Shown: piece after piece, positions 37,937-45,945 of the stretch
Position numbering within the stretch: position 1 is the first letter of the stretch
How the letters are laid out: every line of letters begins with the position of its first letter
DNA from: Tsukamurella paurometabola DSM 20162
Lineage (GTDB): Bacteria > Actinomycetota > Actinomycetes > Mycobacteriales > Mycobacteriaceae
DNA: 64,000 nucleotides
Reading direction: 5' to 3'
Assembly: GCF_000092225.1 (NCBI RefSeq)
Contig: NC_014158.1
Coordinates: 2,728,001 to 2,792,000 of the forward strand
Program-made: the position numbers and the translations under genes
Notes under the pieces: model-generated
The model's input: the letters and a program-made list of their open reading frames with translations, nothing else
Database searches by the model: none
What the model was told of the DNA's origin: nothing

Positions 37937-38867
37937 GCACCGAAACCGGGAGCATCCGCAGGTTCTCCAGCACCTCACTGGTGGCCTTCGCGAAGTTCAG
38001 CGTGCAGAAGTGCAGCGCCGGGACGCCTTCGGCGATGAGCCTCTCCCCCATCCGGGTGGCGATGTCGATCCCGACGGCGCGCACCGCAGCGCGATTCTCC
38101 TCCGGGCCGTCACCGGCCGCAGCAGCCAGCTCGGCGCGCATCGCATCGGGGATCTTCGCGTTCGACAGCTCGGCCATACGCGAGACCGACTTCAGCGAAG
38201 TGATCGGCATGATCCCCGGGATCAGCGGCTTCGCGCCCTGCTCGGGATCGGCGGCCACCACGGCATCGCGCAGCCGCAGGTAATCGTCGACGTCGAAGAA
38301 CATCTGGGTGATCGAGTAATCCGCGCCGGCCCGCAGCTTGTTCGCGAAGTACCGCACATCGGTGTCCAGGTCGGGCGAGCGGTGGTGCCCCTCCGGGAAC
38401 GCGGCCACGCCCACGTGGAAGTCACCCAGCTCGCGCACCAGCTCGACCACCTCACTGGCGTACTTGAGCCCCTTGGGATGCCGGACCCACTTGCCCATCG
38501 GGTCGCCGGGCGGATCGCCCCGCAGCACCAGCACGTTGCGCACGTCCCGGTCGGCGTACGACCCCATCAGCGCCCGAAGCTCATCGATGCTGTGATTCAC
38601 CGCGGTCAGGTGCGCCACCGGGAGCAGCGTCGTTGTCTCGGCGATCTCGCCGGTCACCCGGACCGTGCGGTCGCGAGTGGACCCTCCGGCGCCGTAGGTC
38701 ATCGAGACGAAGGCCGGATCCATGCGCTCGAAGGTGCGCACCGCGCGCCACAGCCGGGCCTCGCCCGCCTCGTCGCGCGGGGGCATGAATTCCACCGAGA
38801 ACGGCATGCGGCCGCTCGCGCGCACGGCGTCGAGTCGGTCGAGTACGGTCCGGCTTTCGTCAGTCAC
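37926..38867 (-). CDS. metF: Methylenetetrahydrofolate reductase
   Basis: Flavoenzyme making 5-methyl-THF for methionine synthesis. The 313-aa TIM-barrel protein has SVEFMPPRDE (catalytic Glu region), DPAFVSMTYGAGGSTRDRT, LVLRGDPPG, RAGADYSITQMFFDVDDY and a conserved HFCTLNFAKAT at the end. The GTG start at 38867 lies only 24 bp from the divergent idsA2 start; TATTCT on the minus strand (38881-38876) ends about eight bases before it, suggesting a leaderless transcript. Confidence 0.95.
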   Translation of the reverse strand: MTDESRTVLDRLDAVRASGRMPFSVEFMPPRDEAGEARLWRAVRTFERMDPAFVSMTYGAGGSTRDRTVRVTGEIAETTTLLPVAHLTAVNHSIDELRALMGSYADRDVRNVLVLRGDPPGDPMGKWVRHPKGLKYASEVVELVRELGDFHVGVAAFPEGHHRSPDLDTDVRYFANKLRAGADYSITQMFFDVDDYLRLRDAVVAADPEQGAKPLIPGIMPITSLKSVSRMAELSNAKIPDAMRAELAAAAGDGPEENRAAVRAVGIDIATRMGERLIAEGVPALHFCTLNFAKATSEVLENLRMLPVSVPTS

Positions 38868-38891
38868 GCCCTTCAGAATAGGTTTCTAGGT

Positions 38892-39980
38892 ATGACGCTG
38901 CCGGTCGCCCCGCCCGAGACCACCCTGGCCGACATCGCGGCGGCGGTGCAGCCGCAGTTGGAAGACTTCCTCGATGAGCGTCGTGACCTGGTCGAACCCG
39001 TCGGTCCGGTGTTCGCCGAGACCACCGCGGGGCTGGAGCGCTTCGTTTTGCGCGGCGGTAAGCGAATCCGGCCGGCGTTCGCCTGGACCGGGTGGCTGGC
39101 CGGCGGCGGCGCGACCGACGGGGACGTGGCGCGCGCCGCCTTGCGCGCCTGTTCCGCGCTGGAGTTCGTGCAGGCGTGCGCACTGATCCATGACGACATC
39201 ATCGATGCCTCGCAGACCCGCCGCGGCTACCCCACCACACACCGCGAATTCGCCGAGCTGCACGCGCAGCGGGGCTGGTCGGGGTCGTCGGAGAAATTCG
39301 GGGAGGCCACCGCGATCCTCCTGGGCGACCTGGCGCTCGCCTGGGCCGACGACATGTTCCTCGGCGCCGGTCTCTCCCCCGAACGCTATCTGCGCGCCGC
39401 CCGCGCCTGGGCGGCCATGCGGACCGAGGTGTTGGGCGGCCAGTTGCTCGACATCGTCAGCGAGGCCTCCCGCGACGAGTCGCAGGCGGCGGCCGAGCGG
39501 GTGGTGCGGTTCAAGACCGCGGGATACACGGTGGAGCGACCGCTGCACGTGGGCGCGGCGCTGGCCGGGGCGTCCGATCAGGCCATCACGGCCCTCCGGG
39601 CGATCGGCGTCGACCTGGGCGTGGCCTTCCAACTGCGCGACGATCTCCTCGGTGCGTTCGGCGACCCCGCGGTCACCGGCAAACCGTCGGGCGACGATCT
39701 GCGCTCCGGCAAGCACACACCGATGTTGGCGCACGCCCTCGCGACGGGCGGTGACGCCGCCGAGGAGCTGCGCGCACTGGTCGGAACCGATCTCGATGAC
39801 GACGGTGTCGAGCGCGCCCGGGCGGCACTGCGGGCCACGGGGGCACCGTCGGCCATGCAGTCCCGGGTCGAGGAGCTCACCTCTCGCGCGACCACGGCGA
39901 TCGACGATGCTCCGATCGACGACCAGGCCCGCCCGGTGCTCGCCGGACTCGCGGCGGTCCTGGTGGACCGCGCCGCGTAA
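38892..39980 (+). CDS. idsA2: Polyprenyl (geranylgeranyl-type) diphosphate synthase
   Basis: Chain-elongating prenyltransferase. The 362-aa protein has the first aspartate-rich motif HDDIIDAS (DDIID near residues 101-105), GGKRIRPAF, the KTAGYT region and a second motif QLRDDLLGAFGD in which the third Asp position is Gly (DDxxG). Gene order idsA2-mptA-Rv2175c-pknL is known from M. tuberculosis (Rv2173-Rv2176), from memory. Product chain length cannot be told from sequence. No ribosome-binding site before the ATG, which lies 24 bp from metF, so translation may be leaderless. Confidence 0.9.
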   Translation: MTLPVAPPETTLADIAAAVQPQLEDFLDERRDLVEPVGPVFAETTAGLERFVLRGGKRIRPAFAWTGWLAGGGATDGDVARAALRACSALEFVQACALIHDDIIDASQTRRGYPTTHREFAELHAQRGWSGSSEKFGEATAILLGDLALAWADDMFLGAGLSPERYLRAARAWAAMRTEVLGGQLLDIVSEASRDESQAAAERVVRFKTAGYTVERPLHVGAALAGASDQAITALRAIGVDLGVAFQLRDDLLGAFGDPAVTGKPSGDDLRSGKHTPMLAHALATGGDAAEELRALVGTDLDDDGVERARAALRATGAPSAMQSRVEELTSRATTAIDDAPIDDQARPVLAGLAAVLVDRAA

Positions 39981-39997
39981 CCCACCTTCATGATGAG

Positions 39998-40060
39998 TTA
40001 GGTAATCCTTGGCACTACTGGGTATGGTTCCCCTTGCCTAAGGCCTTTACCAAGGCCTTA
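39998..40060 (+). promoter_or_regulatory. Promoter/operator region of the siderophore importer
   Basis: TTAGGTAATCCTTGGCA at 39998 shares about half of the IdeR/DtxR box (TTAGGTTAGSCTAACCTAA), with an intact left half. TATGGT at 40023-40028 is a plausible -10 with the half-site at its -35 position. Just downstream, TAAGGCCTT and AAGGCCTTA form perfect 9-bp arms around TACC (40039-40060). Iron-dependent repression is expected for such an operon, but the IdeR match is partial and the palindrome may be the operator of another regulator. Confidence 0.45.
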
Positions 40061-40097
40061 CTCGGAATCGCGTCACTATTGCTCAGGAGGAGTCCGC

Positions 40098-41090
40098 ATG
40101 TTCACCCGCTTCCGCAAGGGCGCCCCCGTGGCCGCCGCGCTGGTGGCCGCGAGCCTCGTCTTCGCCGGATGCTCGACCACGAGCTCCGCGGACGAGAGGC
40201 CCGCCGCCGGCGAGAAGATCACCATCAGCACCAACAAGGGCGAGGTCCAGGTGCCGAAGAACCCGAAGCGCGTGGTCGCCCTGGACAACACCAGCGCGGA
40301 GACCCTCAAGGCCTTCGGCGTGACCCCGGTCGCCATCCCGAAGCCGCTGTTCGCGAAGAACGTGCTGGGCGAGTGGATCGACAACCCCGAGATCAAGGAC
40401 GTGGGCACCCATGCCGAGCCCAAACTCGATGTGATCGAGGACGTCACACCCGACCTGATCATCGGCGGCTACCGCTTCCAGAAGAAGCAGGGTGATCTGC
40501 AGAAGATCGCCGAGCAGACCGGGGCCGCGTTCATCGACATCGCCGCCGAGGACGATGCGCCGCAGAGCCGCGTCGAGACCATGCGCACCCAGACCATCAC
40601 CCTCGGTGAGGTCTTCGGCAAGCAGGATCAGGCCAAGCAGATCGTCGCCGACTTCGACAAGCGCCTCGACGCGGCGAAGGCGCAGGCGACCGGCCAGAGC
40701 GTGTTCCTCGCGAACGTCAACGGCGGCAAGATCGACAACGGCGCGTCGCGGATGAAGCCGTTCATCGAGCAGCTCAACCTCAAGGACGTCTTCGGCGGCC
40801 AGGGCGGCAACATCCACCAGGATTCGGGCCTGACCCCCGAGGCCATCGCCCAGGCGGATCCGCAGTGGGTCATCGTGATGGACCGCGACGCCGCTGTCAC
40901 TCCGAAGCCCGGCACCACCCCGCAGCCCGCCGCTTCGGTGTTCGCGGCCCAGGAGGCCTTCAAGGGCAAGGCCTTCTTCGAGCAGGGCCGGATCTTCTAC
41001 CTGGACAGCTCCTTCTACCTCCGCGAGGGCATCCAGGACTACGGCGAGAACTACCAGCGCCTCGCGGAGGCGCTCGCCGCCACGAAGTGA
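40098..41090 (+). CDS. Iron-siderophore ABC transporter substrate-binding lipoprotein
   Basis: Captures a ferric siderophore outside the membrane. The 330-aa protein has a signal peptide with lipobox FAGC (Cys near residue 25) and a FecB/PBP-II fold with PKRVVALDNTSAETLKAFGV. It looks closest to the CeuA/YclQ (petrobactin and catechol) branch, an impression only. ATG at 40098 behind CAGGAGGAG. First gene of a four-gene operon; its stop overlaps the first permease as GTGA. Confidence 0.92.
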   Translation: MFTRFRKGAPVAAALVAASLVFAGCSTTSSADERPAAGEKITISTNKGEVQVPKNPKRVVALDNTSAETLKAFGVTPVAIPKPLFAKNVLGEWIDNPEIKDVGTHAEPKLDVIEDVTPDLIIGGYRFQKKQGDLQKIAEQTGAAFIDIAAEDDAPQSRVETMRTQTITLGEVFGKQDQAKQIVADFDKRLDAAKAQATGQSVFLANVNGGKIDNGASRMKPFIEQLNLKDVFGGQGGNIHQDSGLTPEAIAQADPQWVIVMDRDAAVTPKPGTTPQPAASVFAAQEAFKGKAFFEQGRIFYLDSSFYLREGIQDYGENYQRLAEALAATK

Positions 41091-42055
41091 CCCGCCGCGC
41101 CGCGTTGCCGCTGATCGCGGCGGCGTGCGTGGTGCTGGTGGTGCTGTCCCTGATGACGGGCGAGTACCACATCACCGTCGCCGGACTGCTATCCGGCGAC
41201 GGTGACATGTGGCGGATGTTCTTCATCTCCCGAGTACCACGCACGCTGGCGCTGGTCTTCGCCGCGCTCGCCATGAGCTTCTCCGGCGTGATCATGCAGC
41301 GGCTCACCCAGAACCGGTTCGTCGAACCCACCACCGCCGGCACCGCCGAGTGGGCGGGCCTCGGTGTACTGCTGTGCCTGATCTTCGCCCCGGGGGCGCC
41401 GCCCCTGGTGCGCATGCTCTACGCCACGTCGACCGCCTTCGTGGGCACCGCGTTGTTCCTGGGCTTCCTGTCCCGCATCCGGGCTCGGCGGTCGCCGATC
41501 GTCCCCCTCGTCGGGCTCATGATGGGCGCCGTGGTCAGCGCGATCTCCACGTACCTCGCGGTCGAGACGAACCTGCTGCAATCCGCGGTCGCCTGGCGTT
41601 CAGGGGGTTTCGCACACATCGTCCGCGGCTTCTACGAGCCACTGTGGGCGGTGGCGATCATCGCCGTCGCGACCTTCGCGCTGGCCAACTACTTCACCAT
41701 CGCCGGCCTGGGCCGCGATGTGGCCACCTCGCTCGGCCTGCGCTACGGGCTCACCGTGGGCCTGGGCGTCACGATGGTGGCACTCGCGACCGGCGTCACC
41801 AGCGTCGTCGTCGGATTCCTCCCGTTCCTGGGCCTGGTGGTGCCGAACATCATCAGCGCGATCCGCGGCGACGATGTGCGCTCGGGCCTGCCCTGGGTGG
41901 CGGCGCTGTCCATCGCCCTGATCACCGGCTGCGACCTGATCGGACGGATCATCGTGCGCCCCATGGAGATTCCGGTCGCGGTGATCATGGGCGTGATCGG
42001 CGCCGCCACCTTCCTCGCGCTCGTCCTCACCAGGAGTAATCGTGTCGCCCTCTGA
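41087..42055 (+). CDS. Iron-siderophore ABC transporter permease 1
   Basis: A 322-aa FecCD/BtuC-family permease with about nine hydrophobic segments from the GTG at 41087. ISRVPRTLALVFAALAMSFSGVIMQRLTQNRFVEPTTAG is the classic start of the family's coupling region, and GFLPFLGLVVPNIISAIRGDD is the conserved C-terminal motif. The LVVPNI variant (instead of LIAPHI) fits the CeuB/YclN branch. Overlaps the binding protein by 4 bp and the second permease by 14 bp. Confidence 0.92.
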   Translation: MTRRAALPLIAAACVVLVVLSLMTGEYHITVAGLLSGDGDMWRMFFISRVPRTLALVFAALAMSFSGVIMQRLTQNRFVEPTTAGTAEWAGLGVLLCLIFAPGAPPLVRMLYATSTAFVGTALFLGFLSRIRARRSPIVPLVGLMMGAVVSAISTYLAVETNLLQSAVAWRSGGFAHIVRGFYEPLWAVAIIAVATFALANYFTIAGLGRDVATSLGLRYGLTVGLGVTMVALATGVTSVVVGFLPFLGLVVPNIISAIRGDDVRSGLPWVAALSIALITGCDLIGRIIVRPMEIPVAVIMGVIGAATFLALVLTRSNRVAL

Positions 42056-43076
42056 TTCCGCCACGGGCGCACCGTCACTGGTCGGCTCTGCGGCCGGCCG
42101 AGTGGGCTGGCGCGCCCGCCTCGGCATCGCCGCCGCGGTCGCCACGCTCGCCGTGGTGCTGTTCCTGCTCATGCGTACCGGCGCCGACGACGTGCTGCGC
42201 TGGGACTTCACGTTCGGCCTGTCCTTCGAGCGCCGACTGCGCACGGTGTGCGCCATGGTGATCGCCGCGTTCTGTCAGGGCATCGCGACGGTGCTCTTCC
42301 ACACGGTCACGCACAACCGCATCCTGACGCCGTCGATCATCGGGCTGGACAGTCTCTACGTGCTGATCCAGACGGTGGGCGTGTTCCTGGTCGGAGGTAG
42401 CTTCGTGGAGAACTCCGACAGCGTGCCGCAGTTCCTCGCGCAGACCGGCGCGATGGTGCTGTTCGCGTCGATCCTGTACCGCTGGTTGTTCTCCGGCCGG
42501 TTCGCGAGCCTGTTCCTTCTCCTGCTCGCGGGCGTGGTGCTGGGACTGGCGTTCCGCGCCGTCGCAGAATTCCTCCAGCGGCTGCTCTCGCCCACCGAGT
42601 TCGACGCCTTGTCGATCAAGCTGTTCGGCCGGCTCGGATCGGTGAACGCCGATCTACTGCCGATCACCGCGATCGCATGCCTGCTGGTCGCGGTGTACGT
42701 GTGGCGCCGCCGCACCGTCTACGACGTGCTGCTGCTGGGCCGTGATCCGGCGATCGCACTCGGCGTGGATCATCGGGCCGAGTTGACCAGGGCGCTGATG
42801 CTCATCGCGTTGCTGATCTCGATCAGCACGGCACTGGTGGGGCCGATGGTGTTCTTCGGCTTCATCATCGCGACGCTCGCCTATGAGGCGGCCGGCGACT
42901 GGCGCCATCGCGCGACCCTACCGATGGCCTTCCTGCTGGGCGTGATCACCTTGGCGGCAGGCCAGTACATTCTGCAGAACCTCTTCTACGCCGCCGGCAT
43001 GCTCACCGTGATCATCGAGTTCTGCGGCGGAATCCTGTTCCTCGCCATCCTGTTCCGCCGAAGGGGGACCATGTGA
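42042..43076 (+). CDS. Iron-siderophore ABC transporter permease 2
   Basis: A 344-aa second FecCD-like permease, forming a heterodimer with the first. It has an N-terminal extension of about 25 residues, then RRLRTVCAMVIAAFCQGIATVLFHTVTHNRILTPSIIGLDSLY and, near the end, GPMVFFGFIIATLAYEAAGDWRH, which replaces the LGLxxPH motif as in YclO/CeuC proteins. GTG start at 42042; overlaps the ATPase start as GTGA. Confidence 0.91.
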   Translation: MSPSDSATGAPSLVGSAAGRVGWRARLGIAAAVATLAVVLFLLMRTGADDVLRWDFTFGLSFERRLRTVCAMVIAAFCQGIATVLFHTVTHNRILTPSIIGLDSLYVLIQTVGVFLVGGSFVENSDSVPQFLAQTGAMVLFASILYRWLFSGRFASLFLLLLAGVVLGLAFRAVAEFLQRLLSPTEFDALSIKLFGRLGSVNADLLPITAIACLLVAVYVWRRRTVYDVLLLGRDPAIALGVDHRAELTRALMLIALLISISTALVGPMVFFGFIIATLAYEAAGDWRHRATLPMAFLLGVITLAAGQYILQNLFYAAGMLTVIIEFCGGILFLAILFRRRGTM

Positions 43077-43864
43077 ACACCACTGCGACACCCGCCATCG
43101 AATTCGCAGATCTCACCAAGTCGTACGCGCAGACCGTGGTCCTGGGCCCCGTCTCCGGTGCCTTCGACCGGGGCGGGATCACCGCGCTGGTCGGCCCGAA
43201 CGGTGCCGGTAAATCCACACTGCTCACCATCCTGGGACGCCTGCTGACGCCGGACTCGGGCACCGCGCTGCTCAACGGCCGGGCGGTGGCATCGATGAAG
43301 CCCACCGAGATCGCCCGCACTCTGGCGATCCTGCGCCAGGAGAACGGCGTCAACGCCCGGCTCACGGTGCGCGATCTGGTGGCATTCGGCCGCTTCCCGC
43401 ACAGCCGCGGCCGGCTCACCACCGACGATGTGCGGCACATCGATGATGCGCTCGGCTTCCTCGGTCTCACCGAGCTGTCCGACCGGTTCCTCGACGAACT
43501 GTCGGGCGGCCAGCGCCAGCGCGCGTATGTGGCGATGACGCTGGCGCAGGACACCGAGGTGATCCTGCTCGACGAGCCGCTCAACAATCTCGACATGCGG
43601 CACCAGGTGGGCATGATGGGCCAGCTGCGGCGGGCCGCCGACGAGCTCGGTAAGACGATCATCCTGGTGGTGCACGACCTGAATTTCGCCGCGGCGTACG
43701 CGGACCGGATCGTCGCACTCAAGCACGGCAGCATCGCGGCCTCGGGCACACCCGCCGAGATCATGGACTCCGAACTCCTCACCGGGATCTTTCAGACCCC
43801 CGTCGCGGTGCACTCCGTGAACGGGCTCCGGGTCGCGGTGTACGCGGGGATGGATCGACGGTGA
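43073..43864 (+). CDS. Iron-siderophore ABC transporter ATPase
   Basis: Energises the importer. The 263-aa protein has Walker A GPNGAGKST (about residues 41-49), Q-loop RQENGV, signature LSGGQRQR, Walker B VILLDEP with the following D-loop NNLDM, and the switch His in VVHDLNFA. A short C-terminal extension (VHSVNGLRVAVYAGMD) is typical of the YclP/CeuD branch. GTG start at 43073 overlaps the permease stop. Confidence 0.94.
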   Translation: MNTTATPAIEFADLTKSYAQTVVLGPVSGAFDRGGITALVGPNGAGKSTLLTILGRLLTPDSGTALLNGRAVASMKPTEIARTLAILRQENGVNARLTVRDLVAFGRFPHSRGRLTTDDVRHIDDALGFLGLTELSDRFLDELSGGQRQRAYVAMTLAQDTEVILLDEPLNNLDMRHQVGMMGQLRRAADELGKTIILVVHDLNFAAAYADRIVALKHGSIAASGTPAEIMDSELLTGIFQTPVAVHSVNGLRVAVYAGMDRR

Positions 43865-43887
43865 GCCGCCGCGCTCGCGGCTGCGCC

Positions 43888-43893
43888 TAGACT
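43888..43893 (+). promoter_or_regulatory. Candidate -10 for mptA, possibly leaderless
   Basis: TAGACT is a good actinobacterial -10 and ends seven bases before the mptA ATG at 43901, so the transcript could begin at or next to the start codon. The intervening GGCGGGG could also serve as a weak ribosome-binding site. It gives mptA its own promoter after the inserted transporter operon. Confidence 0.5.
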
Positions 43894-43900
43894 GGCGGGG

Positions 43901-45460
43901 ATGTCCGGTTCACTGAATCCCGTCCGCGCCGAGCGCGATGCCGGGGCCGCCCGCGCGGCCGCCGGTGATGCGCTGCGCGGCTACGCCGCTTTCGTGCGGT
44001 CCAGTACCGGCCGCCCGGCCCTGCTGGGCCTGCTCGGGGCGGCCCTGACCACACTCGGCAGTTTCGGTGCCGGCGCTATCCGCGTGCACGATGTGACACT
44101 CGAGTCCGCGCACCTGTCGTGGCTGCGGTACGGCCACGGCCTGGTGCTGAGTTCCGTGCTGTTCTGGACCGGTATCGCCCTGCTGATGCTCGCGTGGGTC
44201 CGCCTGGGGCGCAGTGCTCTCCGGGACGAGGTCACCGCGAGACAGGTGGCGGGCACGGTCGCACTGTGGGTGGCACCGCTGATCGTGGCGGTGCCGCTGT
44301 ACTCCCGCGACGCGTACAGCTATCTCGCGCAGGGCGCACTGCTGCGCGACGGCTACGACCCGTACGAGGTGGGCCCCGTCGTCAACCCGAACGGACTCCT
44401 CGACGATGTGAGCGGTATCTGGACCACCACCACGGCGCCGTACGGTCCGCTGTTCATCCTGATCGCCAAGTGGGTCACGGTGATCTGCGGCGACAACGCG
44501 CTCACCGGAACGATCGCCCTGCGGCTGGTGATGCTTCCGGGCATCGCGCTGTCGGTGTGGGGCGTCGCGCGATTGGCGCAGCACTTCCGCGCGCGGCCGG
44601 CCGTCTCCCTCTGGTTCGCCGTGCTCAACCCGCTCGTGGTGGTGCACCTCGTGGGCGGCGTGCACAACGAGGCACTGATGGTGGGGCTCATGGTCGCCGG
44701 CCTGGTGCTGGTGCTGCGCCGCAAGCACTGGTTCGGTGTGGCCGTGATCGTGGCCGCGGTGGCGGTCAAGGGCACTGCCGCGATCGCCCTGCCCTTCGTG
44801 GTGTGGATCTGGTACCACCACCGTCGCGAGGCGGATCCGTCGGAATCGTCGCCGCGCGCATTCCTCATCGTGGGTGCCTCATCGGTCGCGATCTTCGCGG
44901 CTCTGTTCGCTGCGTTCACACTGATCGCGGGCGTCGGCCTGGGCTGGGTCACCGCGCTCGCCGGGTCGATCAAGATCATCAACTACATCACGCTGCCGAC
45001 CGCCCTCGCCCAGCTCACCGCGCTGCTGGCGTCCCCGTTCACCGGGTTGCACCTGGCACCGATCCTGGTGGTCACCCGCGCGCTGGGCATCGTCGCGCTC
45101 GCGATCACCCTGGTGGTGCTGTGGTGGCGGTACCGGCAGAACGAGCGGCGCAATGTGATGGGAATCCTGCTGGGGCTGCTCGCGGTCTGCGTGCTGTCTC
45201 CCGCCTCGCTGCCCTGGTACTACACCTGGCCGCTCGCGGTGGCCGGTGCGTTCACCTGGTCGCGCCGGACCCTTGCGATCATCGTCGGGCTCTCGGTGTG
45301 GCTGATGGCGGTGTTCATGCCCACCGGCTCCATCGGCTTGTACTCGTGGTGGAACGTGCTGCTCGCGATCGCATTGGGTGCGCTCGCCGGCTACTCACTG
45401 CTCCATCCGGACCCGCTGCGGGTGCGGCCGAAGCTGGGCCTGGAACCGGTCCCTGCCTGA
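43901..45460 (+). CDS. mptA: Alpha-(1->6)-mannopyranosyltransferase MptA
   Basis: Polytopic GT-C mannosyltransferase that extends the lipomannan/lipoarabinomannan backbone using polyprenyl-phosphomannose. The 519-aa protein has about 12 hydrophobic segments. The first extracytoplasmic loop holds the acidic motif PLYSRDAYSYLAQG with the DAYSY sugar-donor site, then GYDPYEVGP, and further on APYGPLFI and NPLVVVHLVGGVHNEALM, all typical of MptA/MptB. Position before the Rv2175c-like gene and pknL matches MptA rather than MptB. Confidence 0.9.
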   Translation: MSGSLNPVRAERDAGAARAAAGDALRGYAAFVRSSTGRPALLGLLGAALTTLGSFGAGAIRVHDVTLESAHLSWLRYGHGLVLSSVLFWTGIALLMLAWVRLGRSALRDEVTARQVAGTVALWVAPLIVAVPLYSRDAYSYLAQGALLRDGYDPYEVGPVVNPNGLLDDVSGIWTTTTAPYGPLFILIAKWVTVICGDNALTGTIALRLVMLPGIALSVWGVARLAQHFRARPAVSLWFAVLNPLVVVHLVGGVHNEALMVGLMVAGLVLVLRRKHWFGVAVIVAAVAVKGTAAIALPFVVWIWYHHRREADPSESSPRAFLIVGASSVAIFAALFAAFTLIAGVGLGWVTALAGSIKIINYITLPTALAQLTALLASPFTGLHLAPILVVTRALGIVALAITLVVLWWRYRQNERRNVMGILLGLLAVCVLSPASLPWYYTWPLAVAGAFTWSRRTLAIIVGLSVWLMAVFMPTGSIGLYSWWNVLLAIALGALAGYSLLHPDPLRVRPKLGLEPVPA

Positions 45461-45473
45461 CCCCGGGGGTCAG
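45457..45473. terminator. Palindrome spanning two convergent stop codons
   Basis: CTGACCCC and GGGGTCAG are exact inverted repeats separated by one G. The left arm contains the mptA TGA and the right arm the complementary stop of the Rv2175c-like gene. As RNA it would be a 7-bp stem with a CGG loop, a compact bidirectional terminator candidate without T-runs. Confidence 0.4.
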
Positions 45474-45850
45474 AAGGCCATCGACTGCGCGCGGCGGATC
45501 ACTTCGCGCGCGGAGTCGGTATGCAAGAGTTCGGCCGGCGCACCGTCGAGATCGTCGAAGGGCGCGAACAGCCAGCGCATGATCTCGTCGTCCTCGAAGC
45601 CACCGTCGCGGAGCACCTGGATCAGCCCCGTGAAGTGCTTGGCGATGGAGAACCGGCCGTCGATCTCGCCGAAGAACAACTGCGGGATGTGGATGTCGCC
45701 GCCGCGACGCACCGCGAGCAGCTGATGATCGCGCACCAGCTGCAGCACCTTGGACGCCGACACGCCGAGTCCCTGCGCCACGGAGGCGACGGAGAAGGTG
45801 GCGGTGCCATCAGGCAGCAGGGCATCACTGACGTAAGGGATCGAGCTCAC
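45470..45850 (-). CDS. Rv2175c-like winged-helix DNA-binding protein
   Basis: A 126-aa protein. FSVASVAQGLGVSASKVLQLVRDHQLLAVRRGGDIHIPQLFF is a MerR/excisionase-like helix-turn-helix, and the ending AREVIRRAQSMAF matches M. tuberculosis Rv2175c, a nucleoid-associated DNA-binding protein regulated by PknL phosphorylation. The GTG at 45850 is favoured because TACAGT (45862-45857) ends six bases before it, fitting leaderless transcription; a GTG two codons earlier is possible. Divergent from pknL, its probable kinase. Confidence 0.85.
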   Translation of the reverse strand: MSSIPYVSDALLPDGTATFSVASVAQGLGVSASKVLQLVRDHQLLAVRRGGDIHIPQLFFGEIDGRFSIAKHFTGLIQVLRDGGFEDDEIMRWLFAPFDDLDGAPAELLHTDSAREVIRRAQSMAF

Positions 45851-45856
45851 CGTCAC

Positions 45857-45862
45857 ACTGTA
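45857..45862 (-). promoter_or_regulatory. Candidate -10 for the Rv2175c-like gene
   Basis: TACAGT on the minus strand lies six bases before the GTG at 45850. No ribosome-binding site is seen, so a leaderless mRNA is inferred. Confidence 0.4.
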
Positions 45863-45901
45863 CCGAGGCCGCAGGTCCACCCCCTCCCACCCCGAGGTCG
45901 C

Positions 45902-45907
45902 TAGGCT
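45902..45907 (+). promoter_or_regulatory. Candidate -10 for pknL
   Basis: TAGGCT, a common mycobacterial -10 form, about 40 bp before the pknL start. The short 5' region then contains two perfect palindromes, TGTCGACA (45912-45919) and CTGCCGCGGCAG (45921-45932), which could be an operator. No -35 is recognised. Confidence 0.4.
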
Positions 45908-45945
45908 GAACTGTCGACACCTGCCGCGGCAGGCGCGTCCGTCGA

